DNA of 64,000 nucleotides from Periplaneta americana (Eukaryota; Arthropoda; Insecta; Blattodea; Blattidae). The position numbers and the translations under genes are program-made. The stretch covers positions 158,446,102-158,510,101 of the forward strand of contig NC_091132.1 of the NCBI RefSeq assembly GCF_040183065.1, given 5' to 3'. This document shows positions 33,997 through 44,779 of this stretch, piece by piece (position 1 is the stretch's first letter; every line of letters starts with the position of its first letter). The notes below the pieces were generated by a model that saw only the letters and a list, made by a program, of their open reading frames with translations, was not told the DNA's origin and made no database searches.

Positions 33997-35015
33997 TTAG
34001 CTGTTTGTTTTAAGGTCCAATTCCCTATTCCTAACATCAAGTTCAAGAATTTTTGTTTTCATCTCAAGATCAAACTCCTTATGTTTTATATAAAGTTCTG
34101 TGAGTTTCATCTTCACTGTATGTTCTTCTTTCATAATATATGTTACCAGTACTTTAAATTCATGCTCCATCCTTTGGAATTGAATTTGATCCTCTAGTGC
34201 TTGTTTTTGTAACTGCAGAACTTGTTTTTCTTGCCATAATGCCATAAGTTTCTTTCCTGCCAATGAACTGTCTAGCGATGGTCTTTTCTTCTTTACTATG
34301 AGTGGAGTGGAAGTAGGTTTCCTCAGGTCCCTAATACTGAATTGACTGCTACATGGAATGGCTTCTACTTCATTAATTTGTATATTATCCTGAGATACTA
34401 TTATATTGGTATATCTTCAATTACCTGATCAGTGGGATTTGAATCGTCACCTGCGACAAATGCTTGGGATTCAGAAGCTACAGACTTGTATAAATTCACA
34501 GATGAAAAGGGAGTTACATTGGAATTTTGAATTGATTGGATTTGAGGAGGAAATTGTGCTTTTCCAATGTTTGCAAATGGGTGCTCCACAGATGCGAGTA
34601 GTGATGACTGGCCAGTACAATCTGAGTCACATACAGATGGTAGCCCCTCAAGTTGTATTGTGCCAATAATCTCTTTGATTTTAATACAAGTTGTTATTAT
34701 AAGTTCGGTTGATTTGGGTCTCCACCTGTACCTATGTGTATTTTTTATCTTCGGAAAATCTCCTTTTACAGGTCTTTTTGAGGTTTTCATACTTCCCCTT
34801 TAATATCTTCCAATCTCTTACCGTACTGGTACCACAATTCCACTAATTTCATTGAAACTTTCTGCTAGCTCTTGCCAAGCTTTTTCTTTATCTTTTAAAG
34901 ATACACTATCGGTTTTCTTACATTCTAATATATCTTTCTTTGTACTAACTAAAGAGAGCAGTAAATCAATTTCTACTGGACTAAAATTCTTACTTTTTTC
35001 CCCTGAATTCTCCAT
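33997..35015 (-). pseudogene. Harbinger Myb/SANT-like partner protein
   Basis: The minus strand starts at 35015 with 'NFSPVEIDLLLSLVSTKKDI' and 'EKAWQELAESFNEISG', the first part of a Myb/SANT-like (zeste-type) DNA-binding domain. After a frame change it continues with 'STELIITTCIKIKEIIGT' and 'LEGLPSVCDSD' (34401-34790). It ends in a coiled coil (33997-34263) beginning 'MAGKKLMALWQEKQ', with heptad-like Leu/Met/Ile spacing. In PIF/Harbinger elements this second protein binds the TIRs and brings the transposase to the nucleus. The reading frame is broken in at least two places. Confidence 0.75.
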
Positions 35016-35989
35016 TTCTGAACACAGGACCTTACAGTGTACATTAATCAGCTTATGATAATCTGATCAAAATTCATAATTGACGATGAAGTAATCATAC
35101 AGTGCAACCAACCGTTTACTGAAATAAAAATAATACAAGAGGCTGACACCTATTATGAATATTTAGGCCCCGGTTTTAGGTCACTGGAAAACTGGACAGA
35201 GTAAATGTTGGCACCCTAACCTCTTTCTTTAACTTCATCCATTCTATTACTAAACAAAAATGTGAAACAATAATTGTGCCAATTCACCAAACAAAAGGCT
35301 GTTTTTATTTCATTATTTATAAATATTCATTTTTATTGAGCATGTATTTAACAATTATTTCAACATCCAACCTTAAAATACTTTCTCTTGCTCCCTTGCT
35401 CTGGGTATTTGCCCATTCTAGCCAATTATAAACTAGGGCCTGTGAATATTACATAAATAGATTAGGTCACATACTACAATGTTAAAAATAAAAACAATTT
35501 CCCTTAGAATTATCAAGATCCTGGGTACATCAGATAGGCCTAATTTAGTGGGTTATCGATCACGTTAAAAAGCTGGAAGTTGTCTTCTTGAAATTAATTA
35601 AGATCATGATTTTCGGAGGGAAAGGAATAAACTAAAGGAAATTAATTTTTACATTAAAATGGACCCACATATGCCAAATGCACATTAACACAAGACACAA
35701 GTTATTGTACGATCTTGCCTATCAGAGAAAAGTGGAATCGAGAATGCTTTCGAATAAATTCAAGAAAACAGCTGATTAAATGATACACAACACTTCACAT
35801 GGGTATAAATGATTTATTTATTTGTGAAAGTAGTAGATGCATTCCTTCCTTATTTGCGTTGATTTGATTATAGCATTAATTCTCTGCAAACAGCTGACAT
35901 CGTGATCTGTGGCTGACATGTTGACGCGCCATCAGTAATCTTGACAGTGTAGCCAACACATGAGAAGCCATGTGCATCTAGTGCCAACA
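35016..35989. other. Harbinger right flank, ends not defined
   Basis: A possible terminus lies at about 35168 (TTAGGCCCCGGTTTTAGGTC), but no inverted partner was found on the left, where the element is truncated. No gene seen. Confidence 0.35.
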
Positions 35990-37935
35990 TTAGTTTAAAC
36001 GGGTGGGCTGCCAGCACTGCCATCGTGATCTAATACAGGCCGCAAGGCAGACCACGTGACTCGCATAACAGCTGATCGCGAAAGGCGGCCTTTCAACCAT
36101 ATGAATTAGTTGCAGTGCATGAAGTATAACATATATTTCTCTGAAATGCAGTGTAATTGCGTCAGTAAAATTTTAAACAGTGATTGTGAGACGCTTGAGA
36201 CACAATTTACTTGCAATTTAAGGTATAATATTATTTTTGGTGTGAAAATTACGTTGTTGCAGGCAAAGTTCGTATGTGTAATACCTGCCTTTATTTCGAT
36301 TAAATATTGCGCCCTTATGTGGTTAAGTGAAATTTTGGTCTTATAAACAGTAGGCTAAATATGTGTAATAATATATACGTGAAAGTGAAACATTGACTGG
36401 CATGTAAAGTAAGTTGTGATTAGGCCTAAGTGCAGCGTTACCGATGTTACTCTTGTCTAATCCATTATTGTTAGTTTACCGTATTTGTCTTATTAAATTT
36501 AAATTATTGCTCCCTTTTTATTTGTGAATAACCTACATTATACGAGTAAATAATACGACATTAGATAATATACACAATTTGAACTAAAAACGAGATACAT
36601 ATAATTAGTATATTACAAAAAATTATACCCTATAGTTTCCATTACTGTTACAGTATCTAGAATTGTAATTAGTTGAAATAAAGCACTCATGCTTCATTAC
36701 GAAATTCTTGCACATTCATTTATGTACGTTTCAACAATTTTCAGTTGCATCGCACAAATATTTTAATGTGTTGAAGTTATAGGTTATGTTTATTCTATCA
36801 GTACTTGCCTTATTTCCATATTCGCAATTATGCATTATAATTAAGCATAACGCTACGTATAACTCATAAATGCAATTTGTCTACACTTCAATTGTATTTA
36901 TTCGTTTCATACGGTACTCCAGTCTGAAGTCTGATTAGTTTAATATGTTACTAGGGCTAAACTAGCGCTGAGGTAGTTCCCTTCGTATTCATACATCTTG
37001 CATATACAAATTAGTTCGGTTCGTTCAGGATTTTAATATGCTTTGCTTATAGGATCAAATGCATCTCCACAAAAAATAAATTCAACTGTTTTCAGTTCAG
37101 AAATTACCGGAACTATACCTCAGCGCTACTAAGTAATATAACGTATGTACATTTCATAGGAGGGACTGTGGTGAATTTTCTACCTATAAGTAAGGACGGT
37201 AACCGTGTTCTGAAGTTTATCCTAAAAATATATTCTTCATTATTAAATCTCAAAACCGTTTTCGTTCTCAACTTAAGCCTAAAATGTTGACGCAGATAGG
37301 TTATGTTAACATGGTAAATTCTCTTCACATAAAAATAACACAGTTTTATTTATTATTCCTGCCACATTATGCAACACATAAATGGAACTTATGCACATAT
37401 TACATTGAATAAAAATTTAATTGTATTATTTATTTGTTCCCTACTATACTGGGTTGTAATGAATTGTATTTATCTAACCTACCAGATTAACACACAACTG
37501 TACATACACTAATTTCATAGGAGGGACTGGGGTAAATTTTGTACCTACAAGTAAGGAAGGTAGATGTGCTAAATTAAAATCACAATAAAAATAATTCTTC
37601 TTTATTAAATCTCAAAATAGCTTCCATTCCAAACTTAAAATGTTGATGCAACCAGGTTATGTTACCATGTAAAACTCCGTTCATATTAAAATAACACAGT
37701 TTTGTAATTATTTCTGCAACCTATTATGCAATAAGAAGTGTGAAGGGGTCTTATACACACATTACACTAAATAAAATTGAGCGCCGACACGCATTAAAGT
37801 AATATATTTCACTCAGCTCCGTATACTCAAATAGAAAAGCCCGACTCATCGAGTGACGTCACACAACCTGCATTACGGCCTGGTCTAGATCACGATGGCA
37901 GTGGCTGCGAGATATTTATGGAGACAATGGAAGCA
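35990..37935. mobile_element. Inverted-repeat element with duplicated interior
   Basis: The block CACTGCCATCGTGATCTA-(a/g)-N-CAGGCCG near 36018-36045 recurs inverted near 37880-37910, and the flanking 20-30 bp on each side are also similar (ACGTGACTCG against GACGTCACTCG). GTTTAAAC lies outside both. This looks like the terminal regions of a non-autonomous DNA transposon. Exact ends and target duplication were not resolved. No coding signal inside. Confidence 0.45.
37128..37785. repeat. Direct duplication, period about 361 bp
   Basis: TTTCATAGGAGGGACTG occurs at about 37152 and 37513, and the following 250 bp match with moderate divergence (TCTTTATTAAATCTCAAAA-like and AAAATGTTGA blocks in both). 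Two units. Confidence 0.75.
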
Positions 37936-38344
37936 TGTTTAAACTGAATAGTAAAGTTGAACGGGTTTAATTTATCCCAAGTTTAACTAACTTTGGAGAA
38001 AATGGCCCTAAACGATCCAAAATAACTGCCGCCATTTGTTATGTTGAGTCTCAGCTATTGTGAAATGTACCTGCTAAAACGGTTTAAGTACATGTTGCTG
38101 TTAGAGCACATCTTTATCTATGGTGTGGTAGCTCCTTTACTTGTCTGTGTCTTGCGCATGCGCAGTGTCCATTCATTCCATTCATTTATTTTATTCCATA
38201 GATCTTACATGAGCAATGAAGCTTTAAGATGTGGAACATGTCAACATTTTACAATATTACAATTACAATTTTTACAAATTTTTATAGTTTTACAATTTAG
38301 TAATTTTCTACAATTTTTACAATGTTGTACAATTTTTTTTTACA

Positions 38345-38775
38345 TTTTGGCGAGATGTAGTGAGCTGAAATGAGGTCCGAGGATTCGCCAAAATATTACC
38401 CGGCATTTACCTTTTCGGTGGGGGAAACCTCGGAAAAACCCAACCCATCATTGGACTTAGAAAAATGTTTCTTGCGGGACACTAAGTGCAGTTTCTCCCT
38501 TACTGTTGACATCTAAGAATCAGTGTGATGCCAATTCTTCTAAATATGAATTTAAATTGGGATCCCGCATTTTTCCTTTCTCCCATCCACAGCATTTCAC
38601 TGTGTTTTGCTCCTCACATATTCCTATTTCTCTGTTGTCCCTCTACTTACTTCATTCCAATAACTACTTTATGTTGAATAGGAATATCTTACTTACCGGT
38701 ACCTTTAAATACGCTATGATTCGATCCTAGATCCTTTCGTTTATTAGACCACTGTCTTAGCCATTACGCTAAGCA
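38345..38775 (-). mobile_element. Old tRNA-derived SINE
   Basis: In reverse orientation, the tRNA-like head lies at about 38775-38705 (A-box-like TAGCGTAATGGCTAAG, B-box-like GGATCGAATC). The SINE body lies at 38345-38460 (GGAGGTTTCCC-like core; plus-strand text GTGGGGGAAACCTCGG and GAGGATTCGCC). The body is shared with the SINE at 62278-62522. The middle part is unrelated or diverged. Confidence 0.5.
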
Positions 38776-39167
38776 TTCGTTCATGAACAAACCCTTAAAA
38801 ATTATATTTACGCACAATTAACATCAAATACAGTACTTCCAAAGGTATTAAACATATGACTTTTTTATTATTCAGTAGAACTGAATTCATTACTTATTAC
38901 AGGTAACGTTATTACAGTTAATATGCCAAATTGATCACTAATTAATGAGCGGTAACTTAATATTGTATAAAGAACAAATATGATGGCATTACTATATTTA
39001 CTCACTACTAATTGTGTCACGATATATAGATAAAATCGTTTCACTCCACTAGCCTACTCCCTTTAGTATACTTTTAATCTCGATGAGGTAAGTCAAATTG
39101 CCACATTTTCTTTAAAACAGTTTTTTGTTCCGCAGTGTAATCGGTTGCAATTTGTAGGTTTTAAATT
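38776..39167. other. Nothing recognised
   Basis: AT-rich spacer between a SINE and a MITE. Confidence 0.4.
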
Positions 39168-39371
39168 CAGGGGCGTATTTTGCGGTCTACCGGGGCTACC
39201 AGCGGTAGCCCAAGGAAATTACAAAAGAAAAAGTTTATAATATAACATAATGTAATAATTTTGTATTATTAGTTTTACCATAGTAATTAAAATTAAAGTA
39301 ATTGTTAGATATATTTTGTGTAATAATAGGGTCAGCGGTAGCCCAAACCCTTTAACCAGTATACGCCACTG
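39168..39371. mobile_element. hAT-type MITE, copy 2 (204 bp)
   Basis: Same family as 41260-41454, with termini CAGGGGCGTATTTTGCGG and TATACGCCACTG. The flanks GGTTTTAA (39157-39164) and GGTTTTAT (39372-39379) suggest a target duplication, but three extra bases lie between the left copy and the terminus, so it is not clean. Confidence 0.8.
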
Positions 39372-39408
39372 GGTTTTATTAATGTATATAAAAAAAAAAC
39401 ACATTTCT

Positions 39409-39700
39409 AGCTCGAGAAACTAGAACTATATGAAATATACAAACACACGAAAACACACCCAAACGAAAATCTAAACACATAACTCAATTTCAGAACACAC
39501 ACACTCTTCGACTCTACTTACACCACACGAACACACCCTCAGAGGAAACGAAACAAAAGGTGCCAAAATCAACAACGACCAGTTCTGAGGAAGACCCATA
39601 AAAGGTCGAAACATGTAAACAAGGTACGTTAGAATTTAACACAAGAAAGTCTTATCATACATATTCCGAAGTGATACAGTGTTAAAAGTTGTGGAATGTG
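39409..39700 (+). mobile_element. Penelope-like retroelement 3' fragment with hammerhead-like motif
   Basis: The plus-strand translation gives 'LEKLELYEIYKHTKTHPNE', then 'LNFRTHTLFDSTY', resembling the C-terminal region of Penelope-like element proteins as I remember it. It is followed by the non-coding signal CTGAGGA-agacc...ggtc-GAAAC (39585-39612). Penelope-like elements are known to carry minimal hammerhead ribozymes in their terminal repeats with this core. The coding remnant is interrupted and the 5' part is absent. Family assignment is moderate. Confidence 0.5.
39585..39612 (+). ncRNA. Hammerhead-ribozyme-like core
   Basis: CTGAGGA and GAAAC bracket a hairpin with a GACC/GGTC stem, the arrangement of conserved core and stem II of hammerheads. 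Stem III could be a single C-G pair closing ATGTAAACAAG before a GTA cleavage-type triplet. A convincing stem I is not visible, so activity is doubtful. Confidence 0.35.
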
Positions 39701-39850
39701 AATAGTTTCAATGCTTACATTTTACAGTAAATAAAAAATAGAAAGTAAAAAACTGGAGATATAATACTTATACTTAGTAATATAAATACGAAAAATATAA
39801 GTTATCCTAATTGAAATTAGCAAAGAACTTCTATAGAGAACAATCATAGG

Positions 39851-40583
39851 CTACTGTGTTTCATCTTGACCTACATTGTCAGGGATTTCTTGCTCAATGT
39901 TGGGATTTTGAGCCACGGGAGAAGGTGTCCCACTATTTAACGAGGAGTCTGAAGTATGTGGATTTTCCAGCAGACTAGAGGAATGTGGCTGTTCCTTGTT
40001 GTGATGCGGTGATGGGGCATAGTTCGGATATCCTGGTGACAGCGACAGTGCGGTGAGGGTGTATAGGTGATTGTTGAAATTATGTCCTCTTGACTCCTTC
40101 AAATGTTGCAGCTCTTGCTTCATCATAATTGTAGCTATTTTCATTTTTGCTTCAATCTGTCTTCTCGGCGAAAACGTTTTAATAGTTTTCACGTATCCTT
40201 GAAAAATATGTTCCATGGCGTCAAAGTCATGGCATGTCTTATTTTGTAAATAATGAAAAACTTTGTCTGCACTACTAATCGGTTCTTCTTCTGGCTTGAT
40301 CGTCGCCCATCATTTGAGCTGGCGACTTCGCATGAGTCTTTTGTATCTGTGGAGGTGGAGTGTCCACGTTGAGAGGAGATGTTTGGATGACATCCGTTGT
40401 TGATTAGTCTTCACGTTTCTCTCCTTAAGCAACTTCATCTTCTACTATTGAAGATAATGAGCACTCTCCAGCACTTCTTCTTGGGGAGTAGAAATATCTG
40501 CCTGTAGATTGGTTGTTGTCCGTGCAAAAGCTAAATATTCTTTCATAAACTCCATTTGCTTGGACCACTGCCAGATTTTGTAG
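39851..40583 (-). pseudogene. MADF-BESS type protein, 5'-truncated and broken
   Basis: At 40583-40470 the minus strand encodes 'YKIWQWSKQMEFMKEYLAF', resembling the end of a MADF DNA-binding domain and the linker after it. At about 40250-40080 it encodes 'DKVFHYLQNKTCHDF', then 'FSPRRQIEAKMKIATIMM', in the position and style of a BESS protein-interaction motif (a D-x-x-F start and a basic helix). A Ser/Pro/His-rich tail follows to the stop at 39851. Stops and shifts separate the blocks. Homology begins at a (CTAC)n run, so the 5' part is lost. It may be a host-gene retrocopy or a transposon accessory gene. Confidence 0.5.
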
Positions 40584-40615
40584 TAGGTAAGTAGGTAGGT
40601 AGGTAGGTAGATAAT
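40584..40615. repeat. (GTAG)n microsatellite
   Basis: Short run of GTAG units at the border between the MADF-BESS remnant and LINE-derived sequence. Confidence 0.75.
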
Positions 40616-40629
40616 TTACATCTAACTTT

Positions 40630-41115
40630 ATCTTCAATTCAATTCAATTTATTAAGCCATTAAACATACAGTGATAGGCTGTGTCACAATACAGAAGGGA
40701 GGAACAAAAACATACGTTTGAAAATATACATATAACTGAAAACAGTAAAGTTTAATTAGAATGAACACACAAAACATTTTGAAACTCTAAAATTAATGAA
40801 AACACTTCACTCTTAATCTAATAATTGTAACTAAATGTAAATAACTTTATTTATTAAAAAACAATTTCGTATGAATTTATGTTAAGAAACTCATCTACAA
40901 AGTAGAAAGGATTAATTAAAAGCCAATTATAAAATCTAGCTATGAAACTATTGATTGGTAACTTATAATATTGACTGGGAAACTTATTATATAATTTCAA
41001 CCCCATGACAGAAAAATTTGTACTAGTTTTATGTAATCTACAGTATGGAATATTAATTTCTTCACTATTTCTAATTTCATGATCATGTATACTGGCTATT
41101 AATGAGTAATTGTCT
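40630..41115 (-). mobile_element. LINE 3' fragment (Jockey/CR1-like), copy B
   Basis: Across frames the minus strand gives 'CRLHKTSTNFSVMGLKLYN', then 'FIARFYNWLLINPFYFVDEF'. These match in style the C-terminal end of LINE ORF2 in the neighbouring copy at 41463-42190 ('WLINKPFYEINEF'). It ends in an AATTCAATTCAATT tail near 40640. No intact frame remains. Confidence 0.6.
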
Positions 41116-41144
41116 ATATTTTGTCGAATGTAAAGGACTACGCC

Positions 41145-41145
<1 letters not shown>

Positions 41146-41208
<63 letters not shown>
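41146..41208. repeat. (TA)n microsatellite, about 63 bp
   Basis: Uninterrupted TA dinucleotides. Confidence 0.98.
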
Positions 41209-41210
<2 letters not shown>

Positions 41211-41259
41211 CAGTTAATTCAGTATATTCAGTGTTATACAGTCCGAGCACACAACATAG

Positions 41260-41454
41260 CAGGGGCGTATTTTGCGGGCTACCGGCAGTAGCCCAAGGAA
41301 ATTACAAAAGAAAAAGTTTATAATATAACATAATGTAATAATTTTGTATTATTAGTTTTACAATAGTAATTAAAATTACAGTAATTGTTAGATATATTTT
41401 GTGTAATAATAGGGTCAGCGGTAGCCCAAACCCTTTAACCAGCATACGCCACTG
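41260..41454. mobile_element. hAT-type MITE, copy 3 (195 bp)
   Basis: Termini CAGGGGCGTATTTTGCGG and CATACGCCACTG, with a perfect 8-bp target duplication CAACATAG (41252-41259 and 41455-41462). Copies 2 and 3 are very similar over the whole length, so the family amplified relatively recently. Confidence 0.9.
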
Positions 41455-41462
41455 CAACATAG

Positions 41463-42190
41463 TGCAATTGACAAAGTCAGTAATAAAAGGTAAACAACAA
41501 AACAATAAAATTAATTCAAAAACTCTCAACAACGTTCACATTAAAAAACTCATTAATTTCATAAAATGGTTTATTGATTAACCAACTAGAGACAAGTCTG
41601 TTAAAAGACTTCCTTTCTAGATTAAAAAGATATCTCGGAAATTTATTTGCTATTTTTAAAGACATAATAAAATAATTATTCTTTGTTTTAGTTAGCCTAC
41701 ACTTAGGTATGTCAAAAGGTCACGGTTTCTGGTGTTGTATATATGAACATAATTCCTATGTATCAACATATGTGAATTTTCTTTGACGAAATTTAGGGCT
41801 TGATAAATATACAGTGATGTTACAGTCATAATTTTTTCATTTACAAATAACGGTCTGCAGTGTGCCTTCATTGATGAATTAGTTATAATTCTAATAGCCT
41901 TTTCTGTAACATAAATACCTTATCTGTGATTGTTTGAAAAGAGGTCGACAATGTTCAAGACAGTCTGATTGACATAGAATTCTAATGGCTTTCTTTTGCA
42001 AAATCAAGACACTCCCAATTTTGCTACCATTTCCCCAAAAAATTAAGGCATACCTAATTATCGACTGAAAGAACGAAAAGTAGATAAATCTTAAATAATT
42101 TTGAGAAACGCAAGTCACTAATTTCTTTAATAAATATATAACTCTTGATAATTTTGTGCATAAATATTCGATATGTTTTTCCCATGTTAA
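41463..42190 (-). mobile_element. LINE 3' fragment (Jockey/CR1-like), copy A
   Basis: The minus-strand frame 41891-42118 reads 'SIIRYALIFWGNGSKIGSVL' and 'LQKKAIRILCQSDCLEHCRP', then 'LFKQSQI', a common insect LINE C-terminal signature (the Y..I(L)FWG...LQK+AIRI block). Out of frame it continues with 'HCRPLFVNEKIMTVTSLYI' and 'YNTRNRDLL'. Broken and 5'-truncated. Confidence 0.75.
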
Positions 42191-42239
42191 ACTGCAGTCT
42201 ATAAAAAACCCTAGAAATTTGGTATATTTTTATATATTG

Positions 42240-42450
42240 TCCTTTTTTATTACATGATTTAGGATAAAAGTTATGTTGATAGTCTTTTCGTATCTTCTTC
42301 CATTTCTTCTCCTTTTCCCTGCTGTCTTTGTACGATCATAAAGGCACAGATTTTCCTTTAAGAAATCAATCGCAGTTCCACGTTCATTTTCAAGCAAAAC
42401 GAAATCAATCTGTAAGCACAAGTGATGTACACCTGCTAAAGAGAACTGTT
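42240..42450 (-). pseudogene. Possible MADF/SANT-like N-terminal fragment
   Basis: Within a 129-codon minus-strand frame, 'AIDFLKENLCLYDRTKTAG' followed by 'KRRRNGRRYEKT' resembles the start of MADF-type domains (hydrophobic helix, then 'LYD', then a basic stretch with an aromatic). The N-terminal part of the frame comes from a 50-bp tandem duplication and is not protein-like. Weak call. Confidence 0.3.
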
Positions 42451-42507
42451 CTCTGCGGCTGTGGTTGGAAAAAAACAATCCGCGTATGTCACCCATTACG
42501 GCAATCA

Positions 42508-42606
42508 GATAGACTGGGGACGTTGGCATATCGTATATCACGGATGCACCAGTATGGGATAGACTGGGGACGTTGGCATATCGTATATCACGGATGCACC
42601 AGTATG
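42508..42606. repeat. 50-bp tandem duplication
   Basis: GATAGACTGGGGACGTTGG and the following bases repeat at 42508 and 42558 with one difference at the end. Recent duplication. Confidence 0.95.
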
Positions 42607-42692
42607 AGCACCGCTTCACGATAGTGCGATATTGCGTTATCGCGAAATTGTAACGCTATCGTGACGCATTCCGTATCGCGTCTGTTTGGGGG

Positions 42693-44121
42693 CAACGAGC
42701 ACAGAATGCATAGAGCAGACATGAACAGCTTCGAAAAAAAATCGAAAAATCGAAGGAGAATTGGGAGGAAAATTTAAAAGGTACGCAAAACGCGTCCTTG
42801 CAAGGGGTTGGGGGCTGTACAAAACTAAATATGTGAGCTCCAAGCCTGTTGGCCACTAGGCATGAACAGCTTGGAGGAGAAGCCGCTTTTGTAGACCGTC
42901 GCCATTATGATACTACCAAAACATTGGGCTCCCGGTTAGCACATGGGCAGTTGATTGTGATGTTGCATCGTTGTTTTAATTAATAAATGAAGTAATTTCA
43001 ATATGCCTACATGTACTGCGTATGCTGCACAAACAGGTTTTCAAAAAAATTCCTGGAATAACTTTTCAGAGGTAAATATGCATGTGTGAAATGTACTTAT
43101 TACCTGTAGATAATGAATGACTTAGTTAGTCGGTTAGATTCGTATTGTTCACGTATTTGTTTGATTAAGAGAAAGGATTAGTGTATTGATATTATTGTAA
43201 TTAATTTTTATAGTCACTAAATCAGACATGCTTTGTAAACTTAGCATTTACGAGCGAAGCTAACCTAACAACCCATGTTGGAAGTTTGTGTCGAGTGCTA
43301 TAGAAAACGGGTGTACCGAGGTTTCTCTTAAACCGAATGCACGTATTCGTTTGATGAAGAAAAAGAAATAGTGTATTAATATTATTGTAATTAATTTTTA
43401 TAATCACGAAATCAGACTTATGCTTTGCAGACTTAGTAGCTTCATTAACTCGGTCGTGAACTGACTTGACCCACTTGGTAATAAAACTTCACTTTTGTTC
43501 GCCGTTATAATCTAATTATATACTATAAACGACTATAAACGAAGAGCCTATCAAATATTATATGGTTAAGAGCATTCTATTTTTACTCTAAACAAAATCG
43601 GGACATCTATACGAAATACTGGCAAAAGGAAGAGAATGATAATTTGCGTTAAGAAGTTAGTTTCATTATTAAATCGAAGCAAATGGATCAACCTATAAAA
43701 GTAATTGTTATAGGGTAGCATTTTTATTGGACTAGTAGCAAAATAAAGTCAAACTGTTATCTTCCTTTTTTTATCATTATTGTTTGTTTAACCTCCCAGA
43801 TTACTAAATACCATACTGCAATTCCAAGAGCTGCCAATTTAAATAACCTGTATATATGTGATTTATCGATGACAGTTTCGTAATTTTTGCTAAAAATACG
43901 TGCATAGCGATTCTGTATTACGAAACAAACAAGAAAGTGTGAGTCCTACAAGAAATTAGGGACATATGGAATTATTATTATCATAAGATCTTTTATAACG
44001 TAATAGCTATTTTGCAATGTTTTGGTAGCAACAAGATGGCGTCAGGTCCATCAAATCGGCTTCACTCCGTCCAATGGTATTAAGATGCTAGTGTCTACTC
44101 TATTGTATTCTGTGCTCGTTG
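42693..44121. mobile_element. P-superfamily-like element, non-autonomous (1.43 kb)
   Basis: TIRs start CAACGAGCACAGAAT at both ends and continue with imperfect matching (TGCATAGAGCAGAC against ACAATAGAGTAGAC). A perfect 8-bp target duplication TTTGGGGG flanks it (42685-42692 and 44122-44129). A THAP-type first exon lies at 43003-43071. Internally an approximately 105-bp segment is directly repeated (43146-43250 and about 43335-43440). No catalytic transposase region was recognised. TIR start, 8-bp target length and THAP exon agree with the P superfamily. Confidence 0.75.
43003..43071 (+). pseudogene. THAP-domain first exon
   Basis: The exon starts 'MPTCTAY', and with one frame slip it continues 'CTNRFSKKIPGITF' up to a donor (gtaaat). 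The exon-intron border falls right after the ITF(H/Q)R position, exactly where the THAP exon at 22176-22247 also ends. Shared bases include CCTGGAATAACTT. The slip near codon 8 breaks the frame. Confidence 0.6.
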
Positions 44122-44750
44122 TTTGGGGGAGCCTTTAAGCTGCACTAATGGAGGTAGGACAAGATGCCGTTTGGTTCTGGTTCTGGGATTTTGTCTAAAC
44201 AGTGCTCCACCATATTGGTTTCAGATATGTGAACAACGGCCACATTGGAACTGTAAGCCCATACATCTCAATTTTCAAATATTATTTTCACATATTTTAA
44301 GTTTTTTTTTTTTTTTTGAATTGTAAACCAAACATATTATACAAGAAGAGAATGAAAGGAATATAGTGCTACCAACAGCTGAAAATCGAATTTTTATAGA
44401 TAAGAAGCCTTTCGGAAATGGACGCCTCAATTATTAGTCCCTATTTACACTAGCTTAATGTCGTTCGACTTATAGCACGGGCGCATGCGCAATACGGATT
44501 TCGTTCCTTCCCTTTCGACATCTGCTGGGTAGAAGCTGTTTCTATTTCTGTGCGACATTTCCGTACGTGGGCCAGCCGAATTCACGCGACAGGACCCGAA
44601 CATGGTTCGGAAAAGCAGTAGCAGACAACTTTTAAACAGCTGTTTCTCTATTAAAAATTAAAAATAATGGAGATAATTATTACAGTTGTCTGAACACTAT
44701 TTATTGATAAAAATAAATAAAATAAATAAAACTAGTTAGAAACCATACAT

Positions 44751-44779
44751 GTTTCGGGGGCTATGCTCCCCATCTTCAG
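44751..44779 (-). ncRNA. Hammerhead-like core, left arm
   Basis: On the minus strand, CTGAAGA and GAAAC bracket a stem of four to five G-C pairs (TGGGG/CCCCC) with loop AGCATAG. This fits the conserved hammerhead core and stem II. A short stem III closed by C-G before a GTT triplet is possible. Stem I pairing is not evident. Confidence 0.4.
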
